A stretch of 64,000 nt of DNA from Cryptomeria japonica (taxonomy: Eukaryota > Streptophyta > Pinopsida > Cupressales > Cupressaceae), in NCBI RefSeq assembly GCF_030272615.1, contig NC_081406.1, positions 143,523,041 to 143,587,040 of the forward strand. The letters run 5' to 3'. The notes under the pieces were generated by a model, which made no database searches, had not been told where the DNA came from, and saw only the letters and a list, made by a program, of their open reading frames with translations. Shown piece after piece: positions 1 to 10,598 of the stretch (position 1 is the stretch's first letter; every line of letters begins with the position of its first letter). The position numbers and the translations under genes were made by a program.

Positions 1-732
1 TCTCTACTTCTATCTATTCTAAACTAGCCACACTATTGGTGTAAACTTAATGCATTGCATCTCTTGTTAATATAATATTTTTAAGTTATTATTGAAATTA
101 ATCATTTGATACATAAAATAATTGTCAAATTTAATTTAAGGGGTATTTATTTACATGGTTATTGCATGACACTCTATCTTGTTGCAACTATAGAATGTCT
201 TGTTACTTATTAATATTGATGATTATTTTTTAAGATGTAAAAGAGTCATAAAAAATATGCACCATAAAAACTTCAATAAATTTATTATTCTTTTAAAGAA
301 AAATATTTTTTATTTTTCATGCTTGGAGTTTAGCATCATCAATAGGTTCAATATCTTATTAAATTTATAGGGGATCATCCATCTTTTGTTTGAATACATA
401 TTTATTGGAGAATTTGCAACTATTGTGTCAAATAAAAACCCCTTTGAACATTATGATTTGATGGATATTCTCACCATATTATGAATGATCATTTTTGCTT
501 AAGCTTGATGCTAGCAAATATTATGGAGACTAGCTTTGGACCTTCTAACTGCATTTGATAAAAAAATTCAAGGCCTTTTTAACTAAATCATTTTGTTCAC
601 ATATACAACAATTATCACATTCCATGAGACCACATTTCTTTGGGTATTTTATCAAAAATCCTTAAAACCTCGTCAAGAACATAATTCTATGCATATCTCA
701 CAATCATGACATTCCATGAGCCTAAAATTTAA
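1..732. other. AT-rich stretch, nothing recognised
   Basis: I see no coding signature, terminal repeat or RNA gene here. The sequence is AT-rich with scattered short ORFs that have no recognisable motif. Confidence 0.6.
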
Positions 733-864
733 CCAACTTTAACTAGCCAATCAAGTATATAGACAGTTCTATCACTTGGAGCACAACCTTCTTTCTTCAT
801 TAGATCCATCACCAAAAATGTTTTTTCAAGGTCATGTCTTTTACGGAAGGTGCGTAATAGTGTA
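733..864 (-). pseudogene. Relic of the 3' end of the PPR gene
   Basis: This 132-bp block matches the 3' end of the PPR gene at 56582-56695 almost base for base. Shared runs include the segments around the accaactttaac, tagatccatcaccaaaaa and gtcatgtcttttacggaagg words. On the minus strand it reads as the end of a PPR motif (KRHDLEK...MDLMKKEGCAPS) followed by DRTVYILDWLVKVG, then a stop. It holds 25 bases (755-779 region) that the large gene lacks, and these keep the PPR frame open. Both ends stop abruptly with unrelated flanks. It is either a fragmentary duplicate or the remnant of a deleted paralogue. Confidence 0.85.
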
Positions 865-1089
865 TTTTTTTCATCATATTTTTTTAAGATATATTTCAAA
901 TATTTATTTATTAATTTTTATTATGTTAGCATTATTACATTTATTCAGTTTTATTATTCAATTAATTGAATCAATCATTACAAAGAATTTAAATTTGAGA
1001 ACAAAATTTTTATAATTCGAATTTAACTTTTTTAAAAAAATGTTGCACATTTTATGTATTCAATTCATTAAATAGAAAGTCAAAATATT

Positions 1090-2149
1090 AATGCACTTTT
1101 TTTAAGGAACTCGACATTCTTCCACAAATTTGCTTGCAAACACAAGAAAAGGAACACTATTAGGTACCTTTTGAATAAAAGAAACCAAGAAATTACTAAG
1201 GAACCTATTATTAGGGAGATGGCAGTGAACCATTTCTTAAGCACATTTGACACTCATGACAACATCTCTCCTTCTTTGGAGGTTCGTCTCTTAGATTATG
1301 TTCCACAAACTATAAGCTCAATTGAGAATGACCATATTTTTGCCCCCCATCTCTGAGGTGGAATTTTGTGAATATGTGTTCTCTATGGGTGCATACAATA
1401 CCCCTGGACCAAATGGTTTCCCTCCTACTTTCTTCAAGGAATTTTGGGACATTTTTGCTTATGATATTATGAGAGTGACAAGTCTTCTTTCATACTAGTA
1501 AGTTGTTAAAGAAACTTAATAATACTTTCATTGTCCTAAATATGAAAATCCAAGAGACTAAGAAAATTTGAGACTTTAGGCTCATCAACCTCTACATAAC
1601 ATCTACAAGATTTTCTCCAAGGTCCTTGTCAATAGGACTAAGCCTTTCCTAGATGGGATCATTAATTGTAACCAAAAGGGCTTTTTCCTTGCAAGGCAAA
1701 TTCTTGATGCAGTCATCAACACACATGAAGTTATTCATTCTATGGACAAATGCAAAATGCCAAGAATGGTTCTAAGCTCAATATCTCTAAGGCTTATGAT
1801 AGATTCTTTTGGAGATTTCTTACAAAGTTCTTTCTCGCATTGGTTTTTGTGATACATTCATCAATTTGATTCGACAATGTGTGGAAACTATGAAGTACTT
1901 TGTAATGGTTAATGGTGTTCCAAGGGGTTTCTTTGGGGTTGAAAAGGGCATTAGACAAGGTGATCCCCTTTCACCTTATCTTTTCATAATGCTTGTTGAA
2001 GTTCTAAGTAGAAATTTTATGAAACTAGTTCACAATAAAATAATTATGGGAATTAAGACTGCTTCTACCCTCTCCCCCTCAAATTTACAGTAGTTTGTGG
2101 ATGACATTATCCTTTCTGGTAAGTCCTCTATGATTGAATCTAGAGAATG
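1090..2149 (+). mobile_element. LINE (non-LTR) reverse transcriptase fragment, plus strand
   Basis: Translation in several frames gives an ordered plant-LINE RT. It starts with a GAYNTPGPNGFPPTFFKEFW block (about 1388-1450). Next come an RT1/RT2 block resembling PKIQEPKKFEDFRPINLY (about 1535-1600) and an FLARQILDAVI block (about 1690). The GIRQGDPLSPYLF fingers/palm motif lies near 1945-1985, and the catalytic box reads FVDD at 2094-2105. The reading frame is broken by several stops and frameshifts, so it is inactive. There is no endonuclease to the left. To the right it is cut by the LTR element that begins at 2150. Confidence 0.85.
2145..2149. repeat. Target site duplication GAATG (left)
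   Basis: The five bases before the TGATGC terminus are repeated exactly after the GCATCA terminus at 7047-7051. This fixes the outer limits of the three-LTR element. Confidence 0.85.
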
Positions 2150-2998
2150 TGATGCAAACAAGGTGGGGAGATCCAATGAAGGACAACCCCGCCTTGCAGC
2201 CTATAATGCAAACACCATGAAATAATATAGAAGAATAAGATCATTCAACACAAGATATATCCTGGCAAAACCCTCAAAGGGAAAAACCCAGCCTCTAAGC
2301 TCAATCGTTATATTATTTTGATGAATTACATATTCTCTTAGGCTTTACACATGCTGGACTGTATCCCAGAATCACAAAATAATTCAAACAACTCAAATCT
2401 ATAATCTACGCTCTATTGATCCGGACCTCAGTCCACTGAACCAAAACACCTCTGCACCTTCAGAATCTACATCTTTCCTGATTCATATCTTTCACGGACC
2501 TCCATCCCCACAAATCAATCCCCAAACTTCCTCTTTATACTATCCGCAAGCCTCAACAACTAAATCAAGTCGGCCAAAGATCCATCGGTTCATATTGAAA
2601 TGTGAGAACACTAACATGTCAGCCAAATCATCAAGAACACCTCCAATAATGCTTAGAACTTCGTGCCGACCTCCAACAACATCGGTCAAGCCCAAAACAA
2701 TATCTCCCAATGATCTGTAAGGTAAGGAAACCATCCACAACCCAATTCTTCTTCGCTCCACACACTGCAAGACCAACTGGTAAGAACACACTAGCACCAG
2801 ACCAATACCGAAATTGATATCTTATCAGGATCAAATCCAAATTCCATGAATATCGAATATGTTTAAGACAATGATCTCTAGATGCTAAATCCAAATCCAC
2901 AACTCTAAATTTACAAACATGAAGAAACAAAAAAAGCTCCAAGCAACTCCACTGTCAATTGCTCCAACCAAATGAACTACTCAGATGCTCCTACATCA
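2150..2998 (-). repeat. LTR copy 1 (3' LTR on the minus strand)
   Basis: This 849-bp copy starts TGATGCAAACAAGG and ends CTACATCA. It aligns along its length with the copies at 4927-5786 and 6163-7046. It lacks about 35 bp present in the others (around the aatcatctgcttaacaacttt stretch near 2405). Confidence 0.85.
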
Positions 2999-4926
2999 AA
3001 CTCTTGAGGTTAATTGAAAAGTGATTCTGATGCAGAGCCCTGGTATAGGTATAGGGCAGGCTCCTTTAGTCAAAGAACAAACCAAGGACTCTAGCAACCA
3101 CAAAAGACTTTATGGAGTTAAGATAGATTTATTTTGATAGGTCCCACATCATTTCCACCTTATATGCTTCCTCACAAGGCCATTTCCTTTGAATGCTTCA
3201 CAAGGATTTCTAGTGATTCTTAAGGACCCAATAGCCCAGCTAGGGTTGGTCCTCTTCCCAAGTCACTAGTGCCTATCTAAGGTTTGGTTTGAATTCCCCT
3301 AGGTCAAGAAGACTCCATCCAATCACCAATTTAGGTTTCCTACAGTGGTTTGTGACAGTTGTTGCAAGAAGGCCTACTAATCCTAGTAGCCTTGTCAGAC
3401 TAGTTTCTCTCTGTTAACTCCTTATTTATCCAAAGGACTCAAACAAATAATTCCAAATTTGGGTACCCTTTAATGAGTTAAAAAACATATCCAAGGGGTT
3501 CTAACTATTCGGGAATGCAAGGGTCCAAACCCTATCTTGGTTAGGAGACCTAATATCCCTAATTAGGCCTAATTTACAAAGGAAAGGATAGGCACAAGCC
3601 CCATCTTTCCAAATAAACACAAGGGATACTCTTCAGACATGGTAAAACCATAAATCCCTAAGTTTTAGATAGTGATCAAACCCCTAACACCTGATGTGGA
3701 ACCTATTTGCTTGAATTTGCACGGTGGCCACATGGAGTTGTCCACCTTAATGCATCAAACCCTTGCCTCCAACTAGTCCAAACCTGCAAAAGTCTTGCAA
3801 AATATTAAAATGCATTGGCCATACTTGTATCTCCTCTAGAGCCATGGACAATCAATGAAGGATCAACAAGATTAGGCCATTTCTTTGTGAAACCCTAGGT
3901 AGGACTATCAAATCCAGACAACTTCCAGAAAATTGCACGTTTCTCCCTTGTCCTGACGAGTTAAGACCTCAGACTTGATGCATATGAAAGGTGATTTATC
4001 ACTTTACCACATGCCACAAGTTTTCTAATCCCAAAATGTCCGTACAGTATAGTACACCATTCATAACAAGAAAATTGCAAGAAATTCTTAGAATTTTATT
4101 GCTTTAATGATGACAAAATGTTAACAAAACACTTCCACCCTTCAATGATGGTTGGAAATGAATTTTTTATGCCTTTCTCAATGGTTATCAACCACCTTTT
4201 TAACTGAGGTGAACGTTGGGATGAAGTTGCTCTTTGTAACCAAAAGTTGTCATGGTTTGCATTAGCAACTTAGACTCATTTTAAGCCCGCAGACTTAGAG
4301 TTGTTCAAACATGTCTTAAACCTCCTTAGACACCTCCCACACATAAAACACCTAGAAAATACTCATCTAAATACCCCTAGGCTCATATGCCCATGGTGGC
4401 TTAACGACTTGCCAAATTCATGTCATTGGGTAACAAAGTGGGGTTTATTACAAAGATCAAACAAACTAAACTATCCTATTAAACAAATAGAAAGATCAAA
4501 TTCTTATGCATGTGTGACATTTAGGCCTTCATTGTCCTAGTCCTTATTATCTTAGTCATGAGGTGCCCCTGCACCAAATTCCCATCACTTTATTTCCAAT
4601 GCTACATCAAATCTGTTTCGACGATTTGTTCACAGCTACTTGCAACTACCTCAAGTTTGGTGGTTTGACTACAAGTTCTAGTTGCCTCTTTGGTGATCTA
4701 TTGGACAACCTTACAACCTACCTCAATTCGGCGATATGTTCAAGTCCACCTGTCAACTTCCTCAAGTACATGCTCCTAGGTTCGGCAGTCTACTTGCAAG
4801 CCTTGTACTACCTCAATGCTCGATGATCTGAATAATTCTTCAAGCTGCCTCAAGTTCTTTTCATCCAACTGGTTTACAACCAGCTCTCCCTCCATCAAGA
4901 GGTTCATAACCTACTCTGATACCACT
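2999..4926 (-). other. Internal region of the three-LTR element, non-coding
   Basis: No retroviral-type domain can be read in any frame. The last 350 bp (4581-4926) recur at 5815-6162 as part of the tandem unit. Short open frames here have no motif and are not supported as genes. Confidence 0.7.
4913..4924 (-). promoter_or_regulatory. Primer-binding site, initiator Met tRNA
   Basis: The plus-strand actctgatacca is the complement of TGGTATCAGAGT, which matches the usual initiator methionine tRNA 3' end at 11 of 12 positions. It sits two bases from the LTR edge at 4927, the expected spacing. Confidence 0.8.
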
Positions 4927-5786
4927 TGATGCAGCCAAGGTGGGGAGATCCAATGAAGGACAACCCCACCTTGCAACCTATAACACAACCACCATGAAAA
5001 AATAGAGCAAAACAAGATCATTCAACACAAGATATACCTTGGGAAAACCCTCAAAGGGAAAAATCCATCCTCAAAGCTCAATCCTTATATTATTATGATG
5101 AATTACATATGCCCTCAGGCTTTACACATGTTGGACCATAGCCCAGAGTAACAAAATTATTCAAACAACTCAAATCTATAATCCAAATATCATCTGCTTA
5201 ACAACTTTATCTCTAGTAACGCTTTGTTGATCTGGTCCTCAGTCCACCAGAATAAAATACCTTTGCACCTTTAGAATCTACATCTTTCCTGATTCTTATC
5301 TTTCATGGACCTTCGTCCCCACAAATCAATCCCCAAACTTCCTCTTGATACTATCCGCAAGCCTCAAAAACTAAATCAAGTCGACGAAGATCCACCAGTT
5401 CATAATGAAACGTGAGAACACTAACATATCGACCAAATCATCAAGAACACATTAGAACCTCCAAGAACATCAGTCAAGCCCAAAACAACATCTACCAAAT
5501 ATCTGCAAGTTACGGAAGCCTTCCACAACCTAATTCTTCTTCGCTCCACATACTGCAAGACCAATCGGTAAGAACACACCAACACCAAACCAATATCAGA
5601 ATCGATATCTCACTAGGATCAAATAAAAATTCCATGAATCTTGAATATGTTTAAGACAATGATCTCCAGATGTTAAATCCAAATCCACAACTCTAAATCC
5701 ACAAACATGAAGAAATGCAACAATCTCCAAGAAACTCCACTATCAACTGCTCCAACCGGATGAACTACTCAGATGCTCCTGCATTA
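4927..5786 (-). repeat. LTR copy 2 (middle)
   Basis: This 860-bp LTR starts TGATGCAGCC and ends GCATTA (the terminal CA has changed to TA). It lies exactly 1,236 bp from LTR copy 3. Confidence 0.85.
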
Positions 5787-6162
5787 GACTCTCAGGGTTA
5801 ATTGAAAAGTGAGTCCCATCACTTGATAACCAATGCTACATCAAATGTGTTTGGGTGATTTATTCACAGCTACTTGCAACTACCTCAAGTTCAGCGGTTT
5901 GACTACAAGTTCTAGTTGCCTCTCCTCAGCGATATAATGGGCAACCTTGCAGCTTGCCTCAATTCAAAAATCTATTCAAGTCTACCTGTCAATTGCCTCA
6001 AGTTCATGCTCCTAGGTTTGGTGGTCTTCTTGCTAGCCTTGTACTGCCTCAATGCTCGGCGATCTAAACAAGTCTTCAAGCTTCCTCAAGTTCTTTTAAA
6101 CCAACCGATTTACAACCAACTCTCCCTCCATCAATAGGTTCATAACCTTCTTTGATACCACT
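5787..6162 (-). other. 376-bp collapsed internal region between LTR copies 2 and 3
   Basis: Its first ~30 bases match the sequence after LTR copy 1 (gggttaattgaaaagtga). The rest matches 4581-4926 next to the primer-binding site. It is therefore a full internal region reduced to its two ends. Confidence 0.8.
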
Positions 6163-7046
6163 TGATGTAGCCAAGGTGGGGAGATCCAATGAAGGACATC
6201 CCCACCTTGCATCCTATAATGCAAACACCATGAAATAACATAGCAAAATAAGATCATTCAACACAAGATATACCCTAGGAAAACCCTCAAAGGGAAAAAA
6301 CCCAGCCTCAAATCTCAATCCTTATACTATTTTTATGAATTGCATAAGCCCTCAGACTTTACACATGGTGGACTATAGCCCAAAATCACAAAATCATTCA
6401 AACAAATCAAATCTATGATCTGCAAATCATCTACTTAACAACTTTGTATCCGGTAACGCTTTGTTGATCCGGACCTCAGTCCACCAGACCAAAACACCTT
6501 TGCACCTCTGGAATCTACATGTTTCCTAATTCTTATCTTTCATGGACCTTCTTCCCCACAATTCAATCCCCAAACTTCCTCTTTATACTATCTGCAAGCC
6601 TCAACAACTAAATCAAATTGGCCAAAGATCCGCCAGTTCATAATGAAATGTGAGAACACTAACATGTCAACCAAATCATCAAGAACACCTCCAATAATTC
6701 TTTAAATTTCACATGGACCTCCAAGAACATTAGTCAAGCCCAAAACAAAATATCCCAATGATTCATAAGTTATGGAAACCATTCGCAACCCAATTCTTCT
6801 TCACTCCACAGACTACAAGAGCAACTGGTAAGAATACACCAACACCGGACCAATACCAAAATTGATATCTCACTCGGATCAAATCCAAATTCCATGAATC
6901 TCGAATATGTTTAAGACAATGATCTCTAGATGCTAAATCCAAATCCGCAACTCTAATTTCACAAACATGAAGAAATGCAATAATCTCCAAGCAACTCCAC
7001 TGCCAATTGCTCCAACCGGATGAACTACTTAAATTCTCATGCATCA
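6163..7046 (-). repeat. LTR copy 3 (5' LTR on the minus strand)
   Basis: This 884-bp LTR starts TGATGTAGCC and ends ATGCATCA. It is followed at once by the GAATG duplication. Confidence 0.85.
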
Positions 7047-7099
7047 GAATGGAAAACCTATCTAATGAACTATGTCTGATGTAGAGGAGGTCAGGGGAA

Positions 7100-7540
7100 G
7101 CACAATCAAGCCCTAACTCCAACCTTTTGCAAGAAATCAATTCCTTTGTTCACTCTGACCCAATGAACAATGCGGCATTACTTAGCATGCTAAGGCTAAT
7201 GGCTGATAAGCCAAATTAGCAAAATGTGATACTACTGGTACCTTATAAAATGGATGTGACTGTAGCTGATATTCCACCCCACTATGGTATGTTTCTCTCA
7301 AGGCAATGGGGTGTAGCTGTGGGAGGCCACATGCAGTAGGATCTCTCATTTGCAAAAATCCCTATGAATGGAAAGAATGGAAATATCTTTAGGGAACCAA
7401 GGTCTCAAATGGGCATTGAAGGAGTACCCCCAGATGAATTGGTATGCTTCTATGATGTTGATATTGATAATTTTAAGGTGGATCAACCACACGTTTTGTT
7501 AAAAAATACATATGCAATTAACCTTGAGCTGCAATCTGAT
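7100..7540 (+). pseudogene. Gypsy aspartic-protease region, degenerate
   Basis: Translation gives an LMADKPN segment, then the run ADIPPHYGMFLSRQWGVAVG near 7268-7327. After a stop at the GGHMQ residue it continues DLSFAKIPMNGKNG. This is the conserved C-terminal part of the plant gypsy retropepsin region (PxYGMLLSRxWxxxLGGxxQxD...A.IP). The DxGA active-site triad itself cannot be read, and stops break the frame. A short linker follows (MGIEGVPPDELVCFYDVD) and leads directly into an RNase H domain, not the RT that normally comes next. Confidence 0.7.
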
Positions 7541-7554
7541 CAGTAGGGATTATG

Positions 7555-7917
7555 TAAAATATATTTTGATGGAGCATGCTCCAAGGATGGATTAGGTACA
7601 GGGATTTTATTCATATCTCCAAGAGACAAAAATTTCAAGTATTCTTTCTTGTTAATTTTTGAATGTACTAATAATGTTGCAGAGTATAAAGCTTTGCTTT
7701 CAGGTCTTGGTATTACTAAAAGGCACATGATTAAAATGCTTCAAGTAGTTGGAGATCACAGTTAGTTGTGTCTCAAGTAAGGTCTAGGTATTCCTCAAAA
7801 AATACAATGTTAAAACAATATAGGAATTCTATATGAGATACTATTGAATCTTTTGATGCATTTTCAATTGATTGGGTTGAAAGAAGCAAGAGTATGATGG
7901 TAGATTTCCTTGTCAAT
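7555..7917 (+). pseudogene. Archaeal-type RNase H domain of the gypsy element
   Basis: The frame reads YFDGACSKDGLGTGILFISP, then TNNVAEYKALLSGLG. After a small frameshift it continues SQLVVSQVRSRYSS, LKQYRNSIWDTIESF, FSIDWVERSKSMMVDFL. The D of YFDG, the E of VAEY and a final D of MMVDFL fit the catalytic positions of the extra RNase H known from Tat-lineage gypsy elements. The middle aspartate (GDSQ) is disrupted by an insertion. The domain lies between protease and RT. In Tat elements I know of, it follows RT and the gypsy RNase H, so the position is unusual. Confidence 0.75.
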
Positions 7918-8240
7918 TAGGAAAAAGAATGCAGAAATCAGGCTTTGTGTTGACTTCAAAAATCTAAACATTTCCTCATTGAAAGACAACTATCCACTGC
8001 TTAAGATAGAAGACATGTTTCAAAAAGTCATCAGATGTGAGCTCTTATCTATGATGGATGGATTCTTATAGTATAACCAGGTCAAGGTAAAGGAATTTGA
8101 AAAGTATAAGACAACATTTACCACACCTTGGGGAACCTATGTTTATGTCATAATGCCATTTGGATGGATAAATGCACTTGCAAAATTTCAAAGGGTTATG
8201 GATGTGGCATTTGTAGGTTTGATTGACTCAATCATGGTTG
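7918..8240 (+). pseudogene. Gypsy reverse transcriptase, first half
   Basis: The reading KKNAEIRLCVDFKNLN is followed by LKDNYPLLKIEDM, then LLSMMDGFL, YNQVKV, KTTFTTPWGTYVYVIMPFG and DSIMVV. These are RT blocks 1 to 4 of a gypsy polymerase. One in-frame stop replaces the residue before YNQ. The sequence stops at 8240, where element 1 was inserted. The catalytic box follows on the far side at 15048 (reading YQDD). Confidence 0.85.
8236..8240. repeat. Target site duplication GGTTG (left)
   Basis: The GGTTG before the TGTTGGCAAG terminus is repeated at 15043-15047. The RT reading resumes correctly across it. Confidence 0.85.
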
Positions 8241-9010
8241 TGTTGGCAAGACACATTGTTCTAGTGAATATTGATGCATGAGAGACGCTTAGGAGTTTTC
8301 ATTGATGACAACCCAGTTCAAAAATCATATTCAGTGTACATAGATTTGATTTACTGGAAGTCATATTGTTCACAAGGCATAAGTAAGACGACATGGTAAT
8401 TGATTCATTTTGTTGGTATGGATATATAAGATTAATTTGGTTGAACATTTTGATGTATGAGATGAGTGGAATAAGTCTTTATGAGCGAATGTGCAAAGGT
8501 TGGTGAATGTAATCGAAGATTTTGGTGCTCTGGTGTATGACAGTGCAGCTAAAATAGAGTAGAGAGACATAATAGTTGGAAAAGTTAATTTGAGCCTAAT
8601 CGGAACTATTTTTTTGGCATATGTAGATGTTATACTTTACTTCATTCATTACTATAATCAATTATAATCTCCTGTAAGGCAGTGAGCCTTCCTCTGGGTT
8701 GTAGCCCTTTTTTTATTTGAGCAGTCAGCTTTAGGCAATGTGCCTGAATGCAAGTGCATTCCCCTTATATAATATTATCATACTTCTGGCCATAGTATAA
8801 TAATATTGTGGGTTCAAATCCCACCGTGGTTTTTCCCTTTTTGGGTTTCCACGTAAAAATCTTGGTGTTATGGTTGTGTGGTTGATTGCTTTATGTTTCT
8901 GTATTTTACTTTCATTCTTATGCATTTGGTGGTTTAAGAATTAGATTAATAAGTTTGTAAATTGCAAAACACTAATTCACCCCCCCTCTCAGTATTAATT
9001 GATTCCAACA
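8241..9010 (+). repeat. Element 1 left LTR
   Basis: This 770-bp LTR starts TGTTGGCAAG and ends TTCCAACA. It matches the right LTR from TGTACATAG (8335) to its end but lacks the ~385 bp present there at 14079-14463. Near its end are a GTGGGT..ATCCCAC hairpin (8808-8824) and the pyrimidine tract ccccccctctcagt common to the LTRs of this window. Confidence 0.85.
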
Positions 9011-9012
9011 AT

Positions 9013-9024
9013 TGGTATCAAAAC
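9013..9024 (+). promoter_or_regulatory. Primer-binding site of element 1
   Basis: TGGTATCAAAAC lies two bases after the left LTR. It matches the initiator methionine tRNA 3' end at 10 of 12 positions. Confidence 0.75.
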
Positions 9025-9078
9025 TTAGTTCGTCAGAAAAAGCATAACAACTTGAGGAAGATATAGAAGATTGAATCA

Positions 9079-10182
9079 ATGGACTTCGGTTTGTTGAAGC
9101 AACTTATTTTGGCTCTTGAAGATCTTGGTGAAGCTATGAAAGAGAAGAGTAGCCTAAGCAGAAGTCTGGAAGTAGCTGAAAATTTCATTGAATCTCTGAA
9201 GGAACAAGTCAACACATCAAGAGAGAAGAGAAAGAAACTTATGGATAAACTCAAGGAGAAAGAAGAGAAAAGCATTGACAATCAAGCCCTACAAGCCAAG
9301 ACAAATAAATGTGAGAAGCTTGCTAGAGACAATGCAGCCCTGAAGAATGAGATTCAATCCATTGTGATGAAGCCGACAAAGCATATTGAAGATAGAAAGA
9401 AGAATGAGGAAAATTTGACTTAGTCATTGAAGGATAGATTTGATGAATTTTGCAGACTAAACTATGAGAATGATCAATTGAAACTTGATTGGTGCAATGC
9501 AAGAATAATGGACAAGAGCTTGAAAGGCAAATAATAATTCTAAGAGATGAGCTTTCTACTGCTAATGAGTACAAAGAAAAATTCAAAGCTAGCTCAATCC
9601 GACTAGATGAGATGCTGGAAAGTTAGAGACATGGGAAAGACATGCGAGGACTTGGATATGAGAAGGGAAAGACAACCTAATTCCTATAAATTCAATGGTA
9701 AATTTTTTATTTGTGGTAGATTTGGTCATATCGAAAGTCAATGCAGAAATAAGATGAATAATGGGATGAATGTGATTAATAATGGTTCTACCTTTATTGG
9801 TCAATGTTTCATATGCAAAAAAATTGGTCATAAGTCAAACATGTGCAGAAAAGTGATGAATAATTTCTAGAATAAGAGATGTTATGCTTGTGGAATGTTT
9901 GGACACATTTCTAACTAATGCAGGATGCGACCAAATCAGGTGAACTTCAAGCCTATTCAAAGAAATGTTGTTTGTTATGCATGCAACAAATTTGGTCATA
10001 TTGCAAAATATTGTAGAAGCAATAATGCTCTGGTAGACAAGAACAAATCAGATGAAAAGGGAAAAGCAAAGGCTAAAGAATTTGAAGAGAAACATAAGAA
10101 GATGCGGGTTAAGAAGGAATATTCAAATGTTCAAAATGGCTCCACACTTGATTTCAGTGTTGGAACCTCATCCAGTAACTAA
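9079..10182 (+). pseudogene. Element 1 gag remnant: coiled coil and four zinc knuckles
   Basis: The ATG at 9079 opens a 114-codon lysine/glutamate-rich coiled coil (EKSSLSRSLEVAENF, LKEQVNTSREKRKK). After a stop at 9421 and a frameshift come LDEMLES, a stop, then RHGKDMRGLGYEKGK (about 9605-9665). This is the GLGYE-type motif of plant copia Gag-Pol. The conserved YKFNGKFF then leads into four CCHC knuckles: CGRFGHIESQC, CKKIGHKSNMC, CGMFGHISN-stop-C and CNKFGHIAKYC. The capsid-like N-terminal part of gag is absent. The matching region of the copia element at 37.3-38.3 kb has the same order. Its likely ancestral role is nucleic-acid binding and particle assembly. Confidence 0.8.
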
Positions 10183-10598
10183 GGCCAAACGCCTTAGGGG
10201 GAAAATGTTCTTGCAAATCCTTAAAACCTCATTTTGAAGATCTAAAAACGCTCGAGGATGGTTGTAGATAATGAAGATTAGATGTGCAATTCACATCTAG
10301 AAGATTCCACGTCTATTTGAGTATCTGGTGATGAATTCTTGAAGATGCAAGGTATCCAAAAAATCTTTAGGGTTGTGCATTTATTACAACTTAAAGTTAG
10401 GTTTTCAGTGGATAAAAAGGCATTTCAATCATTCATTCTTCACATTGCAAGTGAAGAGAAAGAGAAGAGGAGCAAGAAGAATGAGATTGAGCTATGATAA
10501 CAAAGCTTGAAGCAATCAGTCAACGATTCCTAGCATCCGGTTGAATCTGAAGAGGTATTTATTTGTGCTCAAACTATTTCTCATACCCTAATTTCAAA
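10183..10598 (+). promoter_or_regulatory. Spacer between gag remnant and second ORF, with TATA-like box
   Basis: This 416-bp spacer has no open frame. It contains gataaaaagg at 10411-10420, then a pyrimidine-then-purine stretch (cattcattcttcac...agagaaagagaagagg) typical of a plant leader, then the ATG at 10599. Element 2 has a TATAAAG box and a similar leader at the same place. I infer an internal promoter or leader for the second ORF; no transcript evidence is available. Confidence 0.5.

Larger units (their letters stand above)
2150..7046 (-). mobile_element. Non-autonomous LTR retrotransposon with three LTRs
   Basis: The element starts TGATGC and ends GCATCA. It is flanked by a perfect 5-bp duplication GAATG at 2145-2149 and 7047-7051. 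On the minus strand the order is LTR (6163-7046), short internal stretch, second LTR (4927-5786), 1.9-kb internal stretch, third LTR (2150-2998). A primer-binding site complementary to the 3' end of initiator methionine tRNA (TGGTATCAGAG on the minus strand) lies beside the middle LTR at 4913-4924. A decayed copy lies at 6150-6160. I find no gag or pol coding anywhere inside, so it must have been mobilised by another element. The extra LTR arises from a 1,236-bp tandem unit, likely unequal exchange or template switching. Confidence 0.85.

Noticed and set aside
776-1015. 79-codon plus-strand frame
   Set aside because: It starts with TTG and overlaps the PPR relic on the opposite strand. It has no motif.
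8281-8334. VFIDDNPVQ reading that looks like an RT catalytic box
   Set aside because: It lies inside the left LTR of element 1. The true RT continuation is at 15048, after the GGTTG duplication.
8805-8826. tRNA-like T arm (gtgggttcaaatcccac), possible tRNA gene
   Set aside because: There is no A box, anticodon or acceptor stem around it. It recurs at the same place in several LTRs, so it is an LTR hairpin.
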